Source of the DNA: Thinopyrum elongatum
Lineage: Eukaryota; Streptophyta; Magnoliopsida; Poales; Poaceae
Direction: 5' to 3'
NCBI GenBank assembly: GCA_011799875.1
Contig: CM022303.1
Span: 734,385,321 to 734,449,320, forward strand
Length of the DNA stretch: 64,000 nucleotides
Shown: one piece after another, positions 11,134-24,360 of the stretch
How positions within the stretch are numbered: position 1 is the first letter of the stretch
Layout: the number at the start of each line of letters is the position of its first letter
Translations under genes and position numbers: made by a program
The notes under the pieces: model-generated
The model's input: only the letters and a program-made list of their open reading frames with translations
Database searches by the model: none
What the model was told of the DNA's origin: nothing

Positions 11134-11345
11134 AGGTGGAGGGGCAGCCCTCCACACTCATCCCTTCTCACATACAAGTGCCATGCAATGATCTGGCTTC
11201 TCTCTCCCTCCCACGAAAAGAGTTTCGTAGAGCCGAAAGGCTGTCTGGGTTCCGGTGGGAACTAGTTCTGGACGGCGAAGCCCTGCCGGATAGATGACAC
11301 CGTATGTGTGCAACTCTGTAGAGAGGTCGTAGTTTCGATCTTAGT

Positions 11346-11520
11346 GCCCGAGGGGCTGTTCGAGAGTGCCTCCCGAAGGGCTGTCCAAGTGACGGTCCGA
11401 GTTCTGTGAGTCCTCCCGAAGGGCTGTCCGAGTGACCGTTCAAGTTTCGAAGTTCCTCCCGAAGGGCTGTCCGCGACATCGTCTGGGGGACTGTTCGACA
11501 GCCTCCCGGAGGGCTGTCCG
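11346..11520 (+). repeat. CCCGAAGGGCTGTCC repeat in LTR R/U5
   Basis: Five imperfect units, each containing CCCGARGGGCTGTYC and spaced about 30-60 bp, lie downstream of the presumed transcription start. They would be present in the RNA leader. All three Copia copies carry them. Confidence 0.75.
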
Positions 11521-11727
11521 AAGGGAAGACGAGGGTATACATCCTCGCGGTTGGGAGGTTGTAAATCCTAGCTGCGGGGATCTGCACCGCCGATCGTCAT
11601 CGACTCTACTTCCGCTGCGCTTCGAGTCGGTAACGGAAATGATCAAACCTTGTATGTAGTCTCCATAGTGGTCCTGGGCTGGTGCGTAGGTCAGAAATTT
11701 TTTGTTTTCTGCTGCGTTACCCTAAAG

Positions 11728-11741
11728 TGGCATCATGAGCC
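11728..11741 (+). promoter_or_regulatory. Primer-binding site, Copia copy 1
   Basis: TGGCATCATGAGCC starts two bases after the 5' LTR and resembles the initiator-methionine tRNA complement used by plant Copia elements (TGGTATCAGAGC type). Copy 2 has the same site, inverted, at 50466-50479. Confidence 0.7.
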
Positions 11742-13999
11742 GTGCTATGCGTAGATGCAGGTTGCGATCTAGAATACATGAGATGTATGGGTGTTGCACA
11801 ATATAATTATGTAGTAGATGAGTTCTATTACTGAAAATTATTTGTGCGGGTAGCAAATGAAATCTGTTACCCGATATTCTTGTTGCTTCCCTGGAATTTG
11901 CATATTTCTGATCTTGATAACAGCATGGTGGAGTTTCAATGTTCTGGCAATCCGCGATCCTGATTGATCAACGAAGTGCTAACAGTTCATTGAATTCCAC
12001 CGTAGTTAAAAGGAAAGATGAAATTTCGCAGACAAAAGGGCAATGCAGATATGATCTGCACGGGGGTCATGCGTATGACGAAGTTTAGTATGGGGCTCGA
12101 GATTTTATTCTCTCGGTTTTCATACACCCTGGAAAGTTAATCTAGCGACTTGAATTATCATACTTGATGATGGACGTTGGTAGCTTCGGTTTGTTTCGAA
12201 ACCTTAGAAGCCACGAAAAACTAGTTTTTTGCATGAACCAATTAGAGGCGTCTAACTTGGTTTTGCAGGAGGGTTTACATGTGCATGTGATGTGGTATAG
12301 CGGTGCTCATAATAATTTGATTATGTATGAGATGACTATATAATGTAAATTGATTAACATGACCTGCGTGTCATGATTCGGCATGATGGCTGGAGCCATA
12401 TGATTGCACTTTAAATGACCTGTGTGTCAACCTTGTGTAATGCATTATTTTATTAGCTATAGAGATAGCAATATTATCTGCTGCATCGACAAGGTGGTGG
12501 CAATCTTCGCGAAGGTGATCACCGACGTGAATGCCGAAGACGAAGGAATACAAGACTTCTCCGTCAGAAAGTGCTATACCATATCATGCTATTATGAATT
12601 GCCTGAGATGTTTATCCCTTATGTTGCACCCTTCTTGATTGCGCGGTAGTCGCTTTTATTAGGGTGATCTCTCACAAAAATATCAAGTAGTTAGTGTTCT
12701 CCCAAGTGTAGCACCGTCACGGCACCTAACTTTTCGGGGTATCACATGCTAACATGGGTACGAACGATTAGGGATGTGTGAGGCGGGTGAGTTGAGACCT
12801 CGCAGCGAGATCACTTGGTTGTCTTGACGTTCAGGCATGAAAGTCATGAGCTCGGAACACACGCATCGAAAGATGAACAAGAGTCACATAGAGATGTGAT
12901 TGGCAAAGTTTGCCTACCGATTGAGATTTTCGTCATCAGTGATGCTACCATCAATGGCGTTGAATTGAAATGCGGATCTTGAATCACTCACAATCAATTA
13001 TGAGAGATATTGATTTGAGTGGGAGCGCACTGTAGAATTAATTCTTTTAATTCTCAGTGCAATTAATTTTGAACACTGTCTAAGTGTGATTTGCATAATA
13101 GTTGTAGAATAATGGCTCGCATTTCCACCTTCCCTATTAAAATTGAATAGCTATTAAATATCTGGTTAAAACTTTACGGTTGGTAACGTAATGTGAGGAT
13201 TGTCCTCAAGAGTGCCAAGAAGGACTTTGTCCTATCGCATACTTTTGGTATTCTCTCGCTTATGCTATGGATCATGTGACTCTCGTCCGTTGATCCAAAA
13301 GCTAGAATTCCATTTCAGTCAAGCGCAATATGTTTGTTTCCATGAGACCCAAACTTCGAAAGTTTGGATAGTTATGTGATATTCATGGAATCTGAAAATT
13401 ATTTTCAGAGACAGACAAAGGCTAAAAGATATGAGATATCCAAAGTAATGTTTGTTTGCAAACTATTAGTAAAGGAGTTTACTATGCATTAGACTGATAA
13501 GAGAGGGATCCAGAAGAACGCCTGTCATATGATGAAAGGTGAATAAAACAACAACTTAAAGAGAAAGGAAGTGTCCGAAGGGTGTTAGTAAGACTTTCAC
13601 GCCTAGGAAGTCCGGGGCTAACGCCACTCTTAAGTTCGGTGCTTTTTCTGAGAGTAGGAGAAATACTGAAAGTTAAACTGTTAGAAGTATAAAGGCAGAA
13701 AGAAAGGAGACTGGAATATCCAGCTCATGTATGAATGTCATACAAGTTTTTGATGTATAGAAGGCTGGTCAAAGATATAGTCCTTGGGAATTATGATTAA
13801 ATTGTTAATCACTGATTCTTGGGTATTGTGAGTTAATCACAAAGATACCCGCTCGATTGCTTTCTGTTGCAACTCGATGTAAGAACTACTATGGCCTGAA
13901 AGACTAGCCATAAATGAGTTTTAGGTATACACGGGGAACATAGTAAATGTTACTATACCTTCCATCGGTGTATTACCGTCTGTATTTATTTTTATAATT

Positions 14000-16850
14000 C
14001 GTTTGGAGTTTCACAAACTCTAGCCCATTGCATAAGGTATCTTGCAAGAAGTTTGTTTATAAGAGAACTTTTGATGTTCGATGTTATGAATAACATAAGG
14101 GCCATACTTTCATTATGAATGAGATGTATGTTATGAATATTGATAATAATACATTACCTCTGGGTTTACTTTCATAATTCATTTTAGAGTTCCATACACT
14201 CTAGCCCATTGCACAATGTTTGTTGCAAAAGAGTTGTTCATAAAAACAACAACTGTTGTTCAGTATTATGAATAACATAAAGGGCCAAGCTTCCATCCTA
14301 GATGGGATGTATGTTATGAATATTGATGGTAATGTGATACATCCATAACACTGACGCTAAATGTCGCAAGACTAAAAGAATACCACATAAGTGTGGCACT
14401 GCATTTGGTCACATTGGAGAAACCCGCATGGATAAATTCCATTATGATGGATTTTGAAGTCGTTTGATTTTGAATCATCTGACACTTGCAACTTTCCTCC
14501 GAAAAAAGAAGTGACTGAAATACCGTTCACAGGCCATAAGGAACGGACAACAAACTTATTGGTGATCATACATTTGATGTGTGTAGTCCGATAAAGGTTG
14601 TTGCAAGTAGTGGATTTATCTATCTTCAGAAATGACTCAAGTAGATATGTGGATATTTACTTGATGAGACGTAAGTCTGGATCTTTTGAAATCATTCGAA
14701 AGGTTTTCAAATATGAAATAGAAGTTATTGTAACAAGAAAATTATGTTTCTACAATTCGATTGCAGAAAGAAATATTTGAGTTACAAGTTTAGCGAATGT
14801 CTGATGAGTTGTGAAAGGGGTTTCATAACTTGCACCTCCCGGAACACCACTGCAAGAGGAAAGTCCGTGAAGATGTAATCGAACCATTTATGACATGGTA
14901 AGATCAAAGATGACATAAATAAATTTGCCATTATCCCTTTTAAAGAGTGATGCTTTAGAGACTGCGGCTTTTAAACTGAAAAGAGCTCCATCGGGTCTGT
15001 TGAAATGACGCCATGGTATGGTATGCCCAACCATGTTATATCTTTTCTTAACATTTGGAATATGGGGCTTGTGTAAAAGGTTACAAACCTATTCCAAATC
15101 AGACAAGTGCTACTTTGTAGGTTATCTCAAGTAATTGGGTATTCCTCCCTCACTATACCGAGGCAAATAGGTTTGCCACAACGAACGGTATGCTTTTTGA
15201 AGAAAATGGTTCTTTCAAAAAGGTGAGTGGGAGAATAGTGCAACTCGACGAGATAAACAGTATCTTCGTCATCAGATCAATGGAAAGAGACTTGGAAGTA
15301 ATTCCAGGTTTTCCTACTGCGACTGATATGGAAATCTCTACAATAAAATGTATGGACTTCGGTCAAACTTGCAGCTGAACCACGTAGGCAAGGCTCGTGC
15401 AAACCTCTCAGGTGCGCAAACGAGATATTGTTGTTAGACAACAGTATACCTACGATACACAAGGAAGCGTTGATGGGCCCTGACTCCGGAATTGGCTAAA
15501 TGCCAATACAACCCGAGTTAGTTTCCATATAAGTGATTCAAGATTAAAACCTTGATACACCTTTCGGAAGACTTAGAGTCTAACGAATATTTATGGAACT
15601 TAAAACTGATAAGGATAAAAAATGTTTTATCCATGAAGCTCGACTTGTTGCAATAACAAGTTCAAGGAGTTGACTACGATGAGGTTGTTTCATCGTAGCG
15701 ATGCTTAAAGTCGGTTCGGGTTGAACTAGCAATTGATACATATTTCAATCATGAGATATGAAACATGGATGACAATAGGATTTCCATCTGATGGAAATGA
15801 AACCAAGGACTTGCATGTGTTACAGTCCAAGGTATTTTGTCAGTCCAGAGGATGCTAGTAAGTATGCAAACTTCAGAGTTCCAGCAATGGACAGAAGAGA
15901 GCAAAATGGAGTTGGAATCTTCGTGTTTTGGTGAAATAGTCAAAGGGGTTTGACTTCATCAATGGGTAACGAAGATGCTTATGATTCAAGAAAGTAAGTG
16001 GGAGCATAATAAAATTTCTAAAAAAACGTTGTGTGCTTGACACATTGTTAATTGGAAATAAATTTCTTGACACGAATTAGGACTTCATTTGAAAAAAGTT
16101 TCTCGATGAAGTGCTTGGGCTAAATAGCCTTTATATTAGGCATGATGATCTATGAAGATAGATTTACCTAATGGGGCTGAGCAAAGATACATATTGACAA
16201 GATGCTAAAACCTTTTAGCATTAAAAACGTCAAGGAGTAATTCTTGCCGAAGTCATATGGAAAGAGTTTTTGCAAGACTCGGTGTCCCAAAACACTGATG
16301 AGCAAAATACATGATGGAGATTCCACACACTCTTGTGTTTGGATTAATCATGTATTCCATGGTATGTAAAAACAACCAGATATGTCCAATACTCCCAAAG
16401 TTGTTGCGAGTATAGATACCAAAGTGATCAAAAGTTCTGATCATGGGACAACAATGAAAAGGGTCATTGAGTACTATAGTAGCACCGATGACATGTTTTC
16501 TCGCAAGCGGAGGTCATGAAGAGTTCGTTATAAAAGGTTACATCGATACAGTCTTCATCCATGCTCCAAGCGATTTTCGATTTAAATTAAGGGTTTTGTG
16601 TAACACACAATGTGGTGGCACAGTTAGTTGGAAAATGTTCCAAACAAGTTACTGTGGCGAATTCTATAACAGAGGCGAAGTATGTTGCCGCCTTTAAAGT
16701 GACAAAGAAGATGTTGAATCATATAGTTCATTCATGAACTTAGTATGGTTCCAAGATGGCTTTTGTCAATGGGACACTACTGCAAGTAGTTGCTCCATAA
16801 CTCAGTCTGAGGAATCCAGGTTCGACCTGTGATTCGCATACATACAAAGC
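14000..16850 (+). pseudogene. Decayed Copia pol in copy 1 (integrase to RNase H)
   Basis: No frame stays open, but short segments match Copia pol in order. They include ENGSFKKVSGRIVQLDEI near 15205-15265 (after integrase), a reverse-transcriptase C-terminal region with YIDKMLKPF near 16195-16225, and an RNase H region (KGYIDTVFIH near 16530, then a CGGTVSWK-like part near 16610). Many stops and frameshifts are present. Copies 2 and 3 show the same broken form, so decay preceded the spread of this family. Confidence 0.7.
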
Positions 16851-17029
16851 CAAGTCCACACAAAATATGAATTTTGTGAAAGCGTGAAAACGCGAGGATA
16901 TGCAAAGATACACATGGAGCTGAAGTCGTCAGATCCGTTAGACATCAGGCTATACCACAAGCGAAGCATATTTACACCGGTGTGCCACAGGTGTGAAGTG
17001 CATTAGCATTAACTAGATTATTGACTCTA

Positions 17030-17044
17030 GTGCAAGTGGGAGTC
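17030..17044 (+). promoter_or_regulatory. Polypurine tract, copy 1
   Basis: GCAAGTGGGAGTC directly precedes the 3' LTR start at 17045. The purine run AAGTGGGAG is the expected primer for plus-strand DNA synthesis. The inverted equivalent, GACTCCCACTTGC, follows the LTR in copies 2 and 3. Confidence 0.7.
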
Positions 17045-19215
17045 TGTAGGAGATATGCCCTAGAGGCAATAATAAATGTTATTGATTATCTCCCTGTTCA
17101 TAATTAGGTTTATGTTCCATGCTATAACTGCTATGGTTCTCGAGTCTGCAAATAAAACGAGGCTCGGAGGAAGATTCATATGCACGTGTGGAATAATAAA
17201 CGATAAAATGTATTCCTAGTCAAGCCTCTATGACTGGCTCAAGTATTGCATGATGATCCTGTTTTCCTGATCATGGGCATGACTATGCCAGCAATTTTGA
17301 GGGCACAATGTTAGCAGAACATTTGTGTTGAATCGACCCGATTGATGTTATGTTATGAGATACTTTCGTCACAAGTTAATGGTTAATAACACAGAGATGG
17401 TTAATGTTTGCATGATTCCTTAGACCATGAGAGTATCGAGTTTCTTCATGCTTGCTTCATGAACTTTGGGGTTTGTTAAACGTCATCCGTAAATGGGTGG
17501 CTATTACGGCGGCTTACGGGTTCATGGAAAAGTGTGTCAAGTAACTTGATAGCTCAAGATTGGGATTTGCTCCTCCGGCGATGGAGAGATATCTCTGGGC
17601 CCTCTCGGTGTTGCGGTATCCATCATCGTCTGGCCAGACACTTTGTGATTTGATCACGGGGATGCCGGAACATGGTAACGAGAAAAGAGAACAATACCGG
17701 TAACGAGGTAACTAGCATAGTGGACAAGTGTTGATCCACGGGAATGCCAACATGTCTCACCTCGGGTATTTGTAACATATCACGAAGCAACAGGAATAGC
17801 ACACGGCAACTGGAGGTTCACTCGAATATTCATTCGTGTGGGTATAGGGGTCAATATGGGTGTCCACGGCTCCGATGTTGATCATTGATCGGAAAGGGTT
17901 CCGTGTCATGTCTATACTTCACCGAACCTATAGGGTCACACGCTTAAGGGTCATCTATCTGCTGAATACTAGACAGGGAGTCTGAGAGAAAATCACCGAA
18001 AAAGTTTCGGACACCGAAAAGTTTCGGACAGCGGAAAAGTTCCGCAGAGAGAGGTCACCGGATGAGTTCCGGTGAAACTGAAAAGTTGTTTCAGGGGATA
18101 CCATTAAGTCAAAATGGTTTCGGCACATGCCTGATAATTCTTGGAGGATACCAGAATCATTCTGGAAACTTCTGGGAATTTTCTGGAAGAAAAACCGGAA
18201 ATGTTCCGGGGCTGCCGGAACCGCTTCAGATGCTTTTCGCAGATGAAATCACTAAACTGGAATTGTTCCAGAACGCATTGAAAATTATTTTAGTGGGTAC
18301 TGGAAATATTCTAAGCCCACATAAATATTTTCAGTTCGAACGGACGCTGAAAAATGTCGTCGTGAATAGTGAAAGTGCTTTTTGGGAATTTTATGGAAAG
18401 CACCTTTTGGGAATTTCCCAAAAGGCGTCTAGAATGCCTTAGGCACTAAGGAAGCCCCCTTGGGGGGTCCCCCAAGGGTGTGGCCGGCCAAGCATGGTGG
18501 AGCTCCTTGGAGCTCCACATGGCACCCCTTTTATCTTTATTCTTTTGTGGAAAGGCATAAAGTGGGGGTACTTTGGGGTTTTTTTGTATGACATCTTTAC
18601 CCCTTGGCTATCCTATAAATAGAGGTGGAGGGGCAGCCCTCCACACTCATCCCTTCTCACATACAAGTGCCATGCAATGATCTGGCTTCTCTCTCCCTCC
18701 CACGAAAAGAGTTTCGTAGAGCCGAAAGGCTGTCTGGGTTCCGGTGGGAACTAGTTCTGGACGGCGAAGCCCTGCCGGATAGATGACACCGTATGTGTGC
18801 AACTCTGTAGAGAGGTCGTAGTTTCGATCTTAGTGCCCGAGGGGCTGTTCGAGAGTGCCTCCCGAAGGGCTGTCCAAGTGACGGTCCGAGTTCTGTGAGT
18901 CCTCCCGAAGGGCTGTCCGAGTGACCGTTCAAGTATCGAAGGTCCTCCCGAAGGGCTGTCCGCGACATCGTCTGGGGGACTGTTCGACAGCCTCCCGGAG
19001 GGCTGTCCGAAGGGAAGACGAGGGTATACATCCTCGCGGTTGGGAGGTTGTAAATCCTAGCTGCGGGGATCTGCACCGCCGATCGTCATCGACTCTACTT
19101 CCGCTGCGCTTCGAGTCGGTAACGAAAATGATCAAACCTTGTATGTAGTCTCCATAGTGGTCCTGGGCTGGTGCGTAGGTCAGAAATTTTTTGTTTTCTG
19201 CTGCGTTACCCTACA
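17045..19215 (+). repeat. 3' LTR of Copia copy 1
   Basis: Same length (2,171 bp) as the 5' LTR. Differences include the final CTACA (intact here), GTATC/GTTTC near 18933 and ACGGACGCTG/ACGGATGCTG. It ends at 19215 and is followed by the target duplication GTTTC. Confidence 0.92.
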
Positions 19216-19585
19216 GTTTCATCCTAGTTGCAAATCGACCATTGACTCGCAACTGGGCTCGTAGTTCCATAGTTGTCTCAGTTGCAACTCCATCCTTAAC
19301 TCACAACTCGGCTCGTAGTTATCCGAGTTGCATGTCCACCCTCGACTCGCCACTGGTGCATATGTTTTATTTCTCATCCCAGTTGCATGTCCACCCTGAC
19401 TCGCAACTGGGCCCATAACTTTTTTCATCCCAGTTGCAAGTCGACCCTTGACTCGCAACCGGGCTCGTAGTTTCGTAGTTGTCCCAGTTGCAAGTCCACA
19501 CTCGACTCACAACTCGGCTCGTAATTGTCCGACTTGCAAGTCACCCCTCAACTCGCAACTAGATCCTGTGTTTTATTTTTCATCC
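19216..19585. repeat. Hairpin minisatellite, middle segment
   Basis: Six to seven units of the CCCAGTTGC…GCAACTGGG array lie between the Copia element and the solo LTR. Units run about 55 bp with T-rich spacers. Confidence 0.85.
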
Positions 19586-21106
19586 TGATAACCCACAAGT
19601 ATAGGGGATCAATTGTAGCTTTTTCGATAAATAATAGTGTCGAACCCAACGAGGAGCTAAAGGTAGAATTAATATTGCCTTCAAATTCTATCGACCACCG
19701 ATACAACTCTACGCACACTTAACGTTCGCTTTACGTAGAACAAGTATGAAACTATTTTATAGGTGTAAGGATAAGTTTGCAAGGATAAAAATAGAGGTAC
19801 TTAACGAGAATAAAACTAGGAGTAACTTGTGAGATAATAAAAGTTAGTTGTTTAGTAGAAAGCTATTTGTAACACAAGAAAGTTAATTGTCCCTAGGCAA
19901 TTGATAACTAGACTGGTAATCATTGTTGCAATTTTATATGAGGGAGAGGCATGAACTAACATACTTTCCGTACTTGGATCATATGCACCTATGATTGGAA
20001 CTCTAGCAAGCATCCGCAACTACCAAAGATCATTAAGGTAAAACCCAACCATAGCATTAAGTATCAAGTCCTCTTTACTCCCATATGCAATAACCCCCTT
20101 ACTCGGGTGTAAGCTTCTGTCACTCTAGCCGCCCACCATACGAGAATTATGAACGTATTGCAAACCCTACAGCGGGGATCCCTCACGCTTGCGCGACACG
20201 AAGGGCACCGTAGGACAGCACCAAAATAAAACATACAACTCAAACCAATCACGATCATCAATCAATCCATAGGACAAAAAGAATCTACTCAAACATCGTA
20301 GGATGGCCACAAATCATTGGATAATAATATGTAGCATTAAGCACCATGTTTAAGTAGAGATTACAGTGGAGAGAAGAGGTGTTAAACCGATGTATAGAGG
20401 GGGAGAAAGTTGGTGTTGACGGTAGCGAGGTAGTTGATGTAGGTCGCCGTCACGATCGTTGCCCCGGCGGCGTTCCGGCCCCACCGGGAGAGAGGGGGAG
20501 AGAGCCCCCCTACTTCTTCTTCTTCCTTGGCCTCCTCCCTAAATGGGAGAAGAGTTCCCCCTCTAGTCCATGGCCGCCATGGCGGTGGAGGGGCAGAAGC
20601 ACCTCCTAGATTGGATCTCTCTCTGTTCTCTTTTGTTTCGCGTTCCTGTTTTCTGGCCTTTCACCGTTTCTTACATTTCCAGAGATTCGTAACTCCGATC
20701 GGGCTGAAATTTTAACACGATTTTTTTTCAGATATTAGCTTTGTTGTGCCCAAAGAAGAGCCCCAACCAACTTACGGGGTGCCCACACAGCACCACCGCA
20801 CGCCAGGGGGGTGGGCCCATGCCCCGGTGTTGTGTGGAGGCCGTGGGCCTCCGTTTGCGTTGATTCCACCTCCCAAAAATCAAATATATTCTAAAATAAT
20901 TTTTCGTAAAAATTTTTTGTATTTGGACTTCATTTGATATGGGTATTCTACAAAACAAAAAACATGCAACAAACAGGAACTGGCACTGGGCACTAGATCA
21001 ATATGTTAGTCCCAGAAATAATATAAAATATTGCTAAAAGTATATAAAAGTGGTAGAATATTGGCATGAAACAATCAAAAATTATAGATACGATTGAGAT
21101 GTATCA
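19586..21106 (+). mobile_element. Solo LTR, Gypsy-like
   Basis: Starts TGATAACCCACAAGTATAGG, a start I recognise from cereal Gypsy LTRs, and ends GTATCA, so the ends are inverted (TGATA/TATCA). It is flanked by CATCC (19581-19585) and CATCG (21107-21111), one mismatch from a 5-bp target duplication; the expected array sequence at that point is CATCCCAGTTGC. No primer-binding site or interior is present, so it is a solo LTR left by LTR-LTR recombination. A GC-rich part (20430-20600) with CTTCTTCTTCC is typical of LTR U5. Confidence 0.75.
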
Positions 21107-24100
21107 CATCGCAGTTGCAAGTCCATCATTGACTCGCCACTGGGTCCATAGTTTGTTTAATCCCAGTCGCAAGTCGACCTTTGACTCGCCACTTGGCTCA
21201 CAGTTTTATGTTTTTGTACCAGTTGCAAGTCCACCCTCGACTCGCAACTAGGCCCGTAGTTTATTTTTATCCCTGTTGTAAGTCCACCCTCCACTCTTAA
21301 ATGGGCTCAAAGTTTTTCTTTGTCACCTTAGTTTGCAAGTCCACCCTTGGCTTACAACTAGACCGACCCTTTTTTGTTTCTCCGCTCCTAGTTGCAAGCC
21401 AACCATCTACGTGCAATCATTTTTTTTTTACTTTTTTTGTTGCCTTTGTTACAAGCACCCTCGTTTTTGCAAGTAGGCCGCCCTTTTTTATTCTTCGCCC
21501 CAGTTGCAAGTCCACCGCCGACTTGCAATTGGGCTCCACGTTTTTTATAGAACTTTTGTGTAGTTATCTCAGTTGCAAGTCCACCCCTCGACACGCAACT
21601 GGGCGAATAGTTTGTTTTTTATCCCAGTTGCAAGTCCACCCTCGACTCGCAATTGGGCATATCGTTTATGTTTCATCCAAGTGGCAAGTCCACCATCGAC
21701 AATCAACTGGGCTCATAGTTGTCCCAGTTACAAGTCCACTCTCGACAAGCAATTGGGTCGTAGTTTGTTTTCATCCCAATTGAATGTCAACCCTCGACTC
21801 GCAACTGATCTCATAGTTTGTTGTTGTCCCAGTTACAAGTCCACCCTCGACTCGCAACTATGCCAGTAGTTTGTTTTATCCCAGTTGCAAGCCCACCCTT
21901 GACTCTCAACTGGGCATGTGTTTTGTCTTTCATCCTAGTTGTAAGTCCACCCTCGACTCGCAACTAGGACCGAAGTTTGTTTCATCCCAGTTGCAAGTCG
22001 ACCCTTGACTCGCAACTGGGCTCGTAGTTTGTAGTTGTCCCAGTGGCAAGTCCACCCTCGACTCGCAACTAGGCTCGTAGTTGTCCCAGTTGCAAGTCCA
22101 TCCTCGACTTGCAAGACTTGCAACTGGTCTCGTAATTCTGTGTAGTTGTCATAGTTGCAAGTCCACCCTCAACTCGCAATTAGGAACGTAGTTTATTTTC
22201 ATCCCAGTTGCAAATCCACCCTCAACTCGCAAATGGGCTCGAATTTTTTTTGTCGCCTTAGTCTTACAACTAACATTGACCTTTTTCGTTCTCCGCTCCT
22301 AGTGTCAAGCCCACCCTCTACTTGCAATCGGGCCTTTTTTACACCTCTTTTTGTTGCCTTAATTACAATCCCACCCTCATTTTTGCCAGTAGGCCATCCT
22401 TTTTTATTCTTTGCCTCAGTTGCAAGTCCACCACTGACTTGTAATTAGGCTCCAAGTTTTTTTTCTCGTAGTTACATGTCCATCGTCGACATGCAACTCG
22501 CCCCGACCTAACCCAATTTCATGTCCAATCTCGACATGCAACTCACCCCGGCCCAGTTGCTTGTCCACCCTCGACATGCAACTCACCCAACCTGGCCCGG
22601 TTTTTGTCCCAGTTGCAGGTCCAGCTTCGACCCACAACTGGGCCCGTAGTTGTTTTTCGTCCCTTTGCAAGCTCACCCTTGACTCACAACTGGGCCCCAT
22701 AGTTGTTTTTATTCCGGTTGCATGCCTACCCTCAACTCACAACTGGACCCGATAGATGTTTTTCATTCCTTTGCAAGCTCGCCCTTGACTCACAACTGGC
22801 CCCCATAGTTGTTTTTATCCCGGTTGCAAGCCTACCCTCGACTCACAACTTCACACGGTAGTTGTTTTTTGTCCTAGTTGCAAACCCACCCTCGATTCGC
22901 AAATGGACCCCGTAATTTGGTTTTTGTCTTAGTTGCAAGTCCACCCTTGGCTTCCAACCGGGCATGTGGTTATTTTTGTCCCAGTTGCAAAGCCACCCTC
23001 GACTTGCAACTGGGCCCCGTAGTTGTTTTTGCCACAGTTGCAAGCCCACCCTCAAATAGTAACTGGGCCCCTTTTTTCGTTATCCTAGTTGCAATTCCAC
23101 CCTCGACTCGCAACTGGGCATGTAGTTGTTTTTGTCCCAGTTGCAAGCTCACCCCCGACTCGCAACTGGGCCCGTAGTTTATTTTTTATCTCAGTTACAA
23201 GTCCACCCTTGACTCACAACCAAGTCTGATATTAACTTGCAACTCGGTCCAACATTTTTTCTCTCCAGTTCTAAGTTCACCATTGACTCGCAACTAGGCT
23301 CAATGTTTCTTTCGGTATCGCAACTGGCCCCGGCTCTTTTTTTGCATTAGTTGCAAGTCCACCATTAACTTGCAACTGGGCCCAACTTTTTTGTTTTTGT
23401 CTCTGTTGCATGTCCACCATCGACTCGGAACTACGGGTTATTTTTTTATCCTAATTGCAAGTCAACTGTCGACTCGCAACTGGGACGGACCTTTTTTTTA
23501 TCCTTATTGCAAGTCAACCATTGACACGCAACTGGGCCTGACTTTTTTTGCCGCAGTTGCAAGTCCACCATCAACTCGCAACTAGGGTTGACTTTTTTGT
23601 CCCAGTGGCAAGTCAATCATCGACTTGCAACTGGGCCTGACGCTTTTTATCCCAGTTGCAAGTCAACCATCGACACGCAACTGGGACCTTGATCTTTTTT
23701 GTCGCAGTTGCAAGTCAACCATCGACTCGCAACTGGGCCAGACCCTTTGTTTATCCTAGTTGCAGGCCAACCATCGACACGCAACTGGGACCTTGATCTT
23801 TTTTATCATAGTTGCAAGTCAACCATCGACTCACAACTGGGTCAGACCCTTTTCTTATCCTAGTTGCAGGTCAACCATCGACACGCAACTGGTCCCGATT
23901 TTTTTTTGCCACAGTTGCAAGTCCTTCATCGACTCGCAACTAGGGTTGACCTTTTTCTCTCAGTTGCAAGTCAACCATCGACTCGCAACTGGGTCTCACA
24001 CCTTTTATACCAGTTCCAAGTCAACCATCGACACGCAACTGGGACCTTTGATCTTCTTTTGTCGTAGTTGCAAGTCAACCATCGACTCACAACTAGGCCC

Positions 24101-24360
24101 GACCATTTTTAACTAGTTGCAAGTTCACCATTGACATGCAATGGGACTTTTGATTATTTTTTTGCCCGAGTTGCAAGTCCATCCTTGACTCGCAACTAGC
24201 CCAGATTTTTTTACACAATTGCAAGTCCACCGTCGACTCACTACTAGGCTCAACCTTTTTTTTATCCCAGTTGCAAATCCAACCACCGACTCACAACTGG
24301 GCCGACACTTTTTTTGTCCTAGTTGCCGGTCCACCATTAACATGCAACTAGGCTATTTGA
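21107..24360. repeat. Hairpin minisatellite, main array
   Basis: About 55-60 units of 50-60 bp. Each unit has an inverted pair, CCCAGTTGC and GCAACTGGG, around a loop of roughly 15-17 bases (AAGTCCACCCTCGACTC type), followed by a T-rich spacer (GTAGTTTGTTTTT). Subtypes form blocks: CCACCCTCGACTCGC at 21.1-22.4 kb, GACATGCAACTC near 22.48-22.6 kb, and TCAACCATCGACNCGC at 23.45-24.1 kb. ORFs of 60-160 codons arise because units often keep frame; I reject them as genes. Confidence 0.9.

Larger units (their letters stand above)
9556..11726 (+). repeat. 5' LTR of Copia copy 1
   Basis: U3 is about 1.6 kb and contains dense palindromes (10500-11030) and a heat-shock-element-like block (10671-10699). 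The TATA box is at 11123-11133. Downstream R/U5 carries a CCCGAAGGGCTGTCCG repeat. A 126-codon open frame at 10573-10953 is present in both LTRs, but it consists of palindromes and I do not call it a gene. Confidence 0.92.
9556..19215 (+). mobile_element. Complete Copia-type LTR retrotransposon, copy 1, non-autonomous
   Basis: The 9,660-bp element has two LTRs of 2,171 bp (9556-11726 and 17045-19215), starting TGTAGGAGATATGCCC and ending CTACA (CTAAA in the 5' LTR). It is flanked by the perfect duplication GTTTC (9551-9555 and 19216-19220). A primer-binding site follows the 5' LTR and a purine tract precedes the 3' LTR. The 5,318-bp interior has no long ORF but retains Copia pol remnants in the normal order. 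By eye about 16 substitutions separate the LTRs (about 0.7%), so insertion is recent; with an assumed 1.3e-8 substitutions per site per year, roughly 0.3 million years. It is inserted in the hairpin minisatellite. Confidence 0.93.

Noticed and set aside
11168..11587. 139-codon minus-strand ORF in the LTR, with relatives in copies 2 and 3
   Set aside because: It is antisense to R/U5 and is produced by the CCCGAAGGGCTGTCC repeat; repetition across copies reflects LTR identity.
21301..24343. Series of ORFs of 60-160 codons with recurring QVHPRLATG-like text
   Set aside because: These are translations of the hairpin minisatellite; frames change between units and all strands give similar ORFs.
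21107..24360. CRISPR-like regular array
   Set aside because: The genome is plant, repeats are imperfect with low-complexity T-rich spacers, and no cas-like gene is present.
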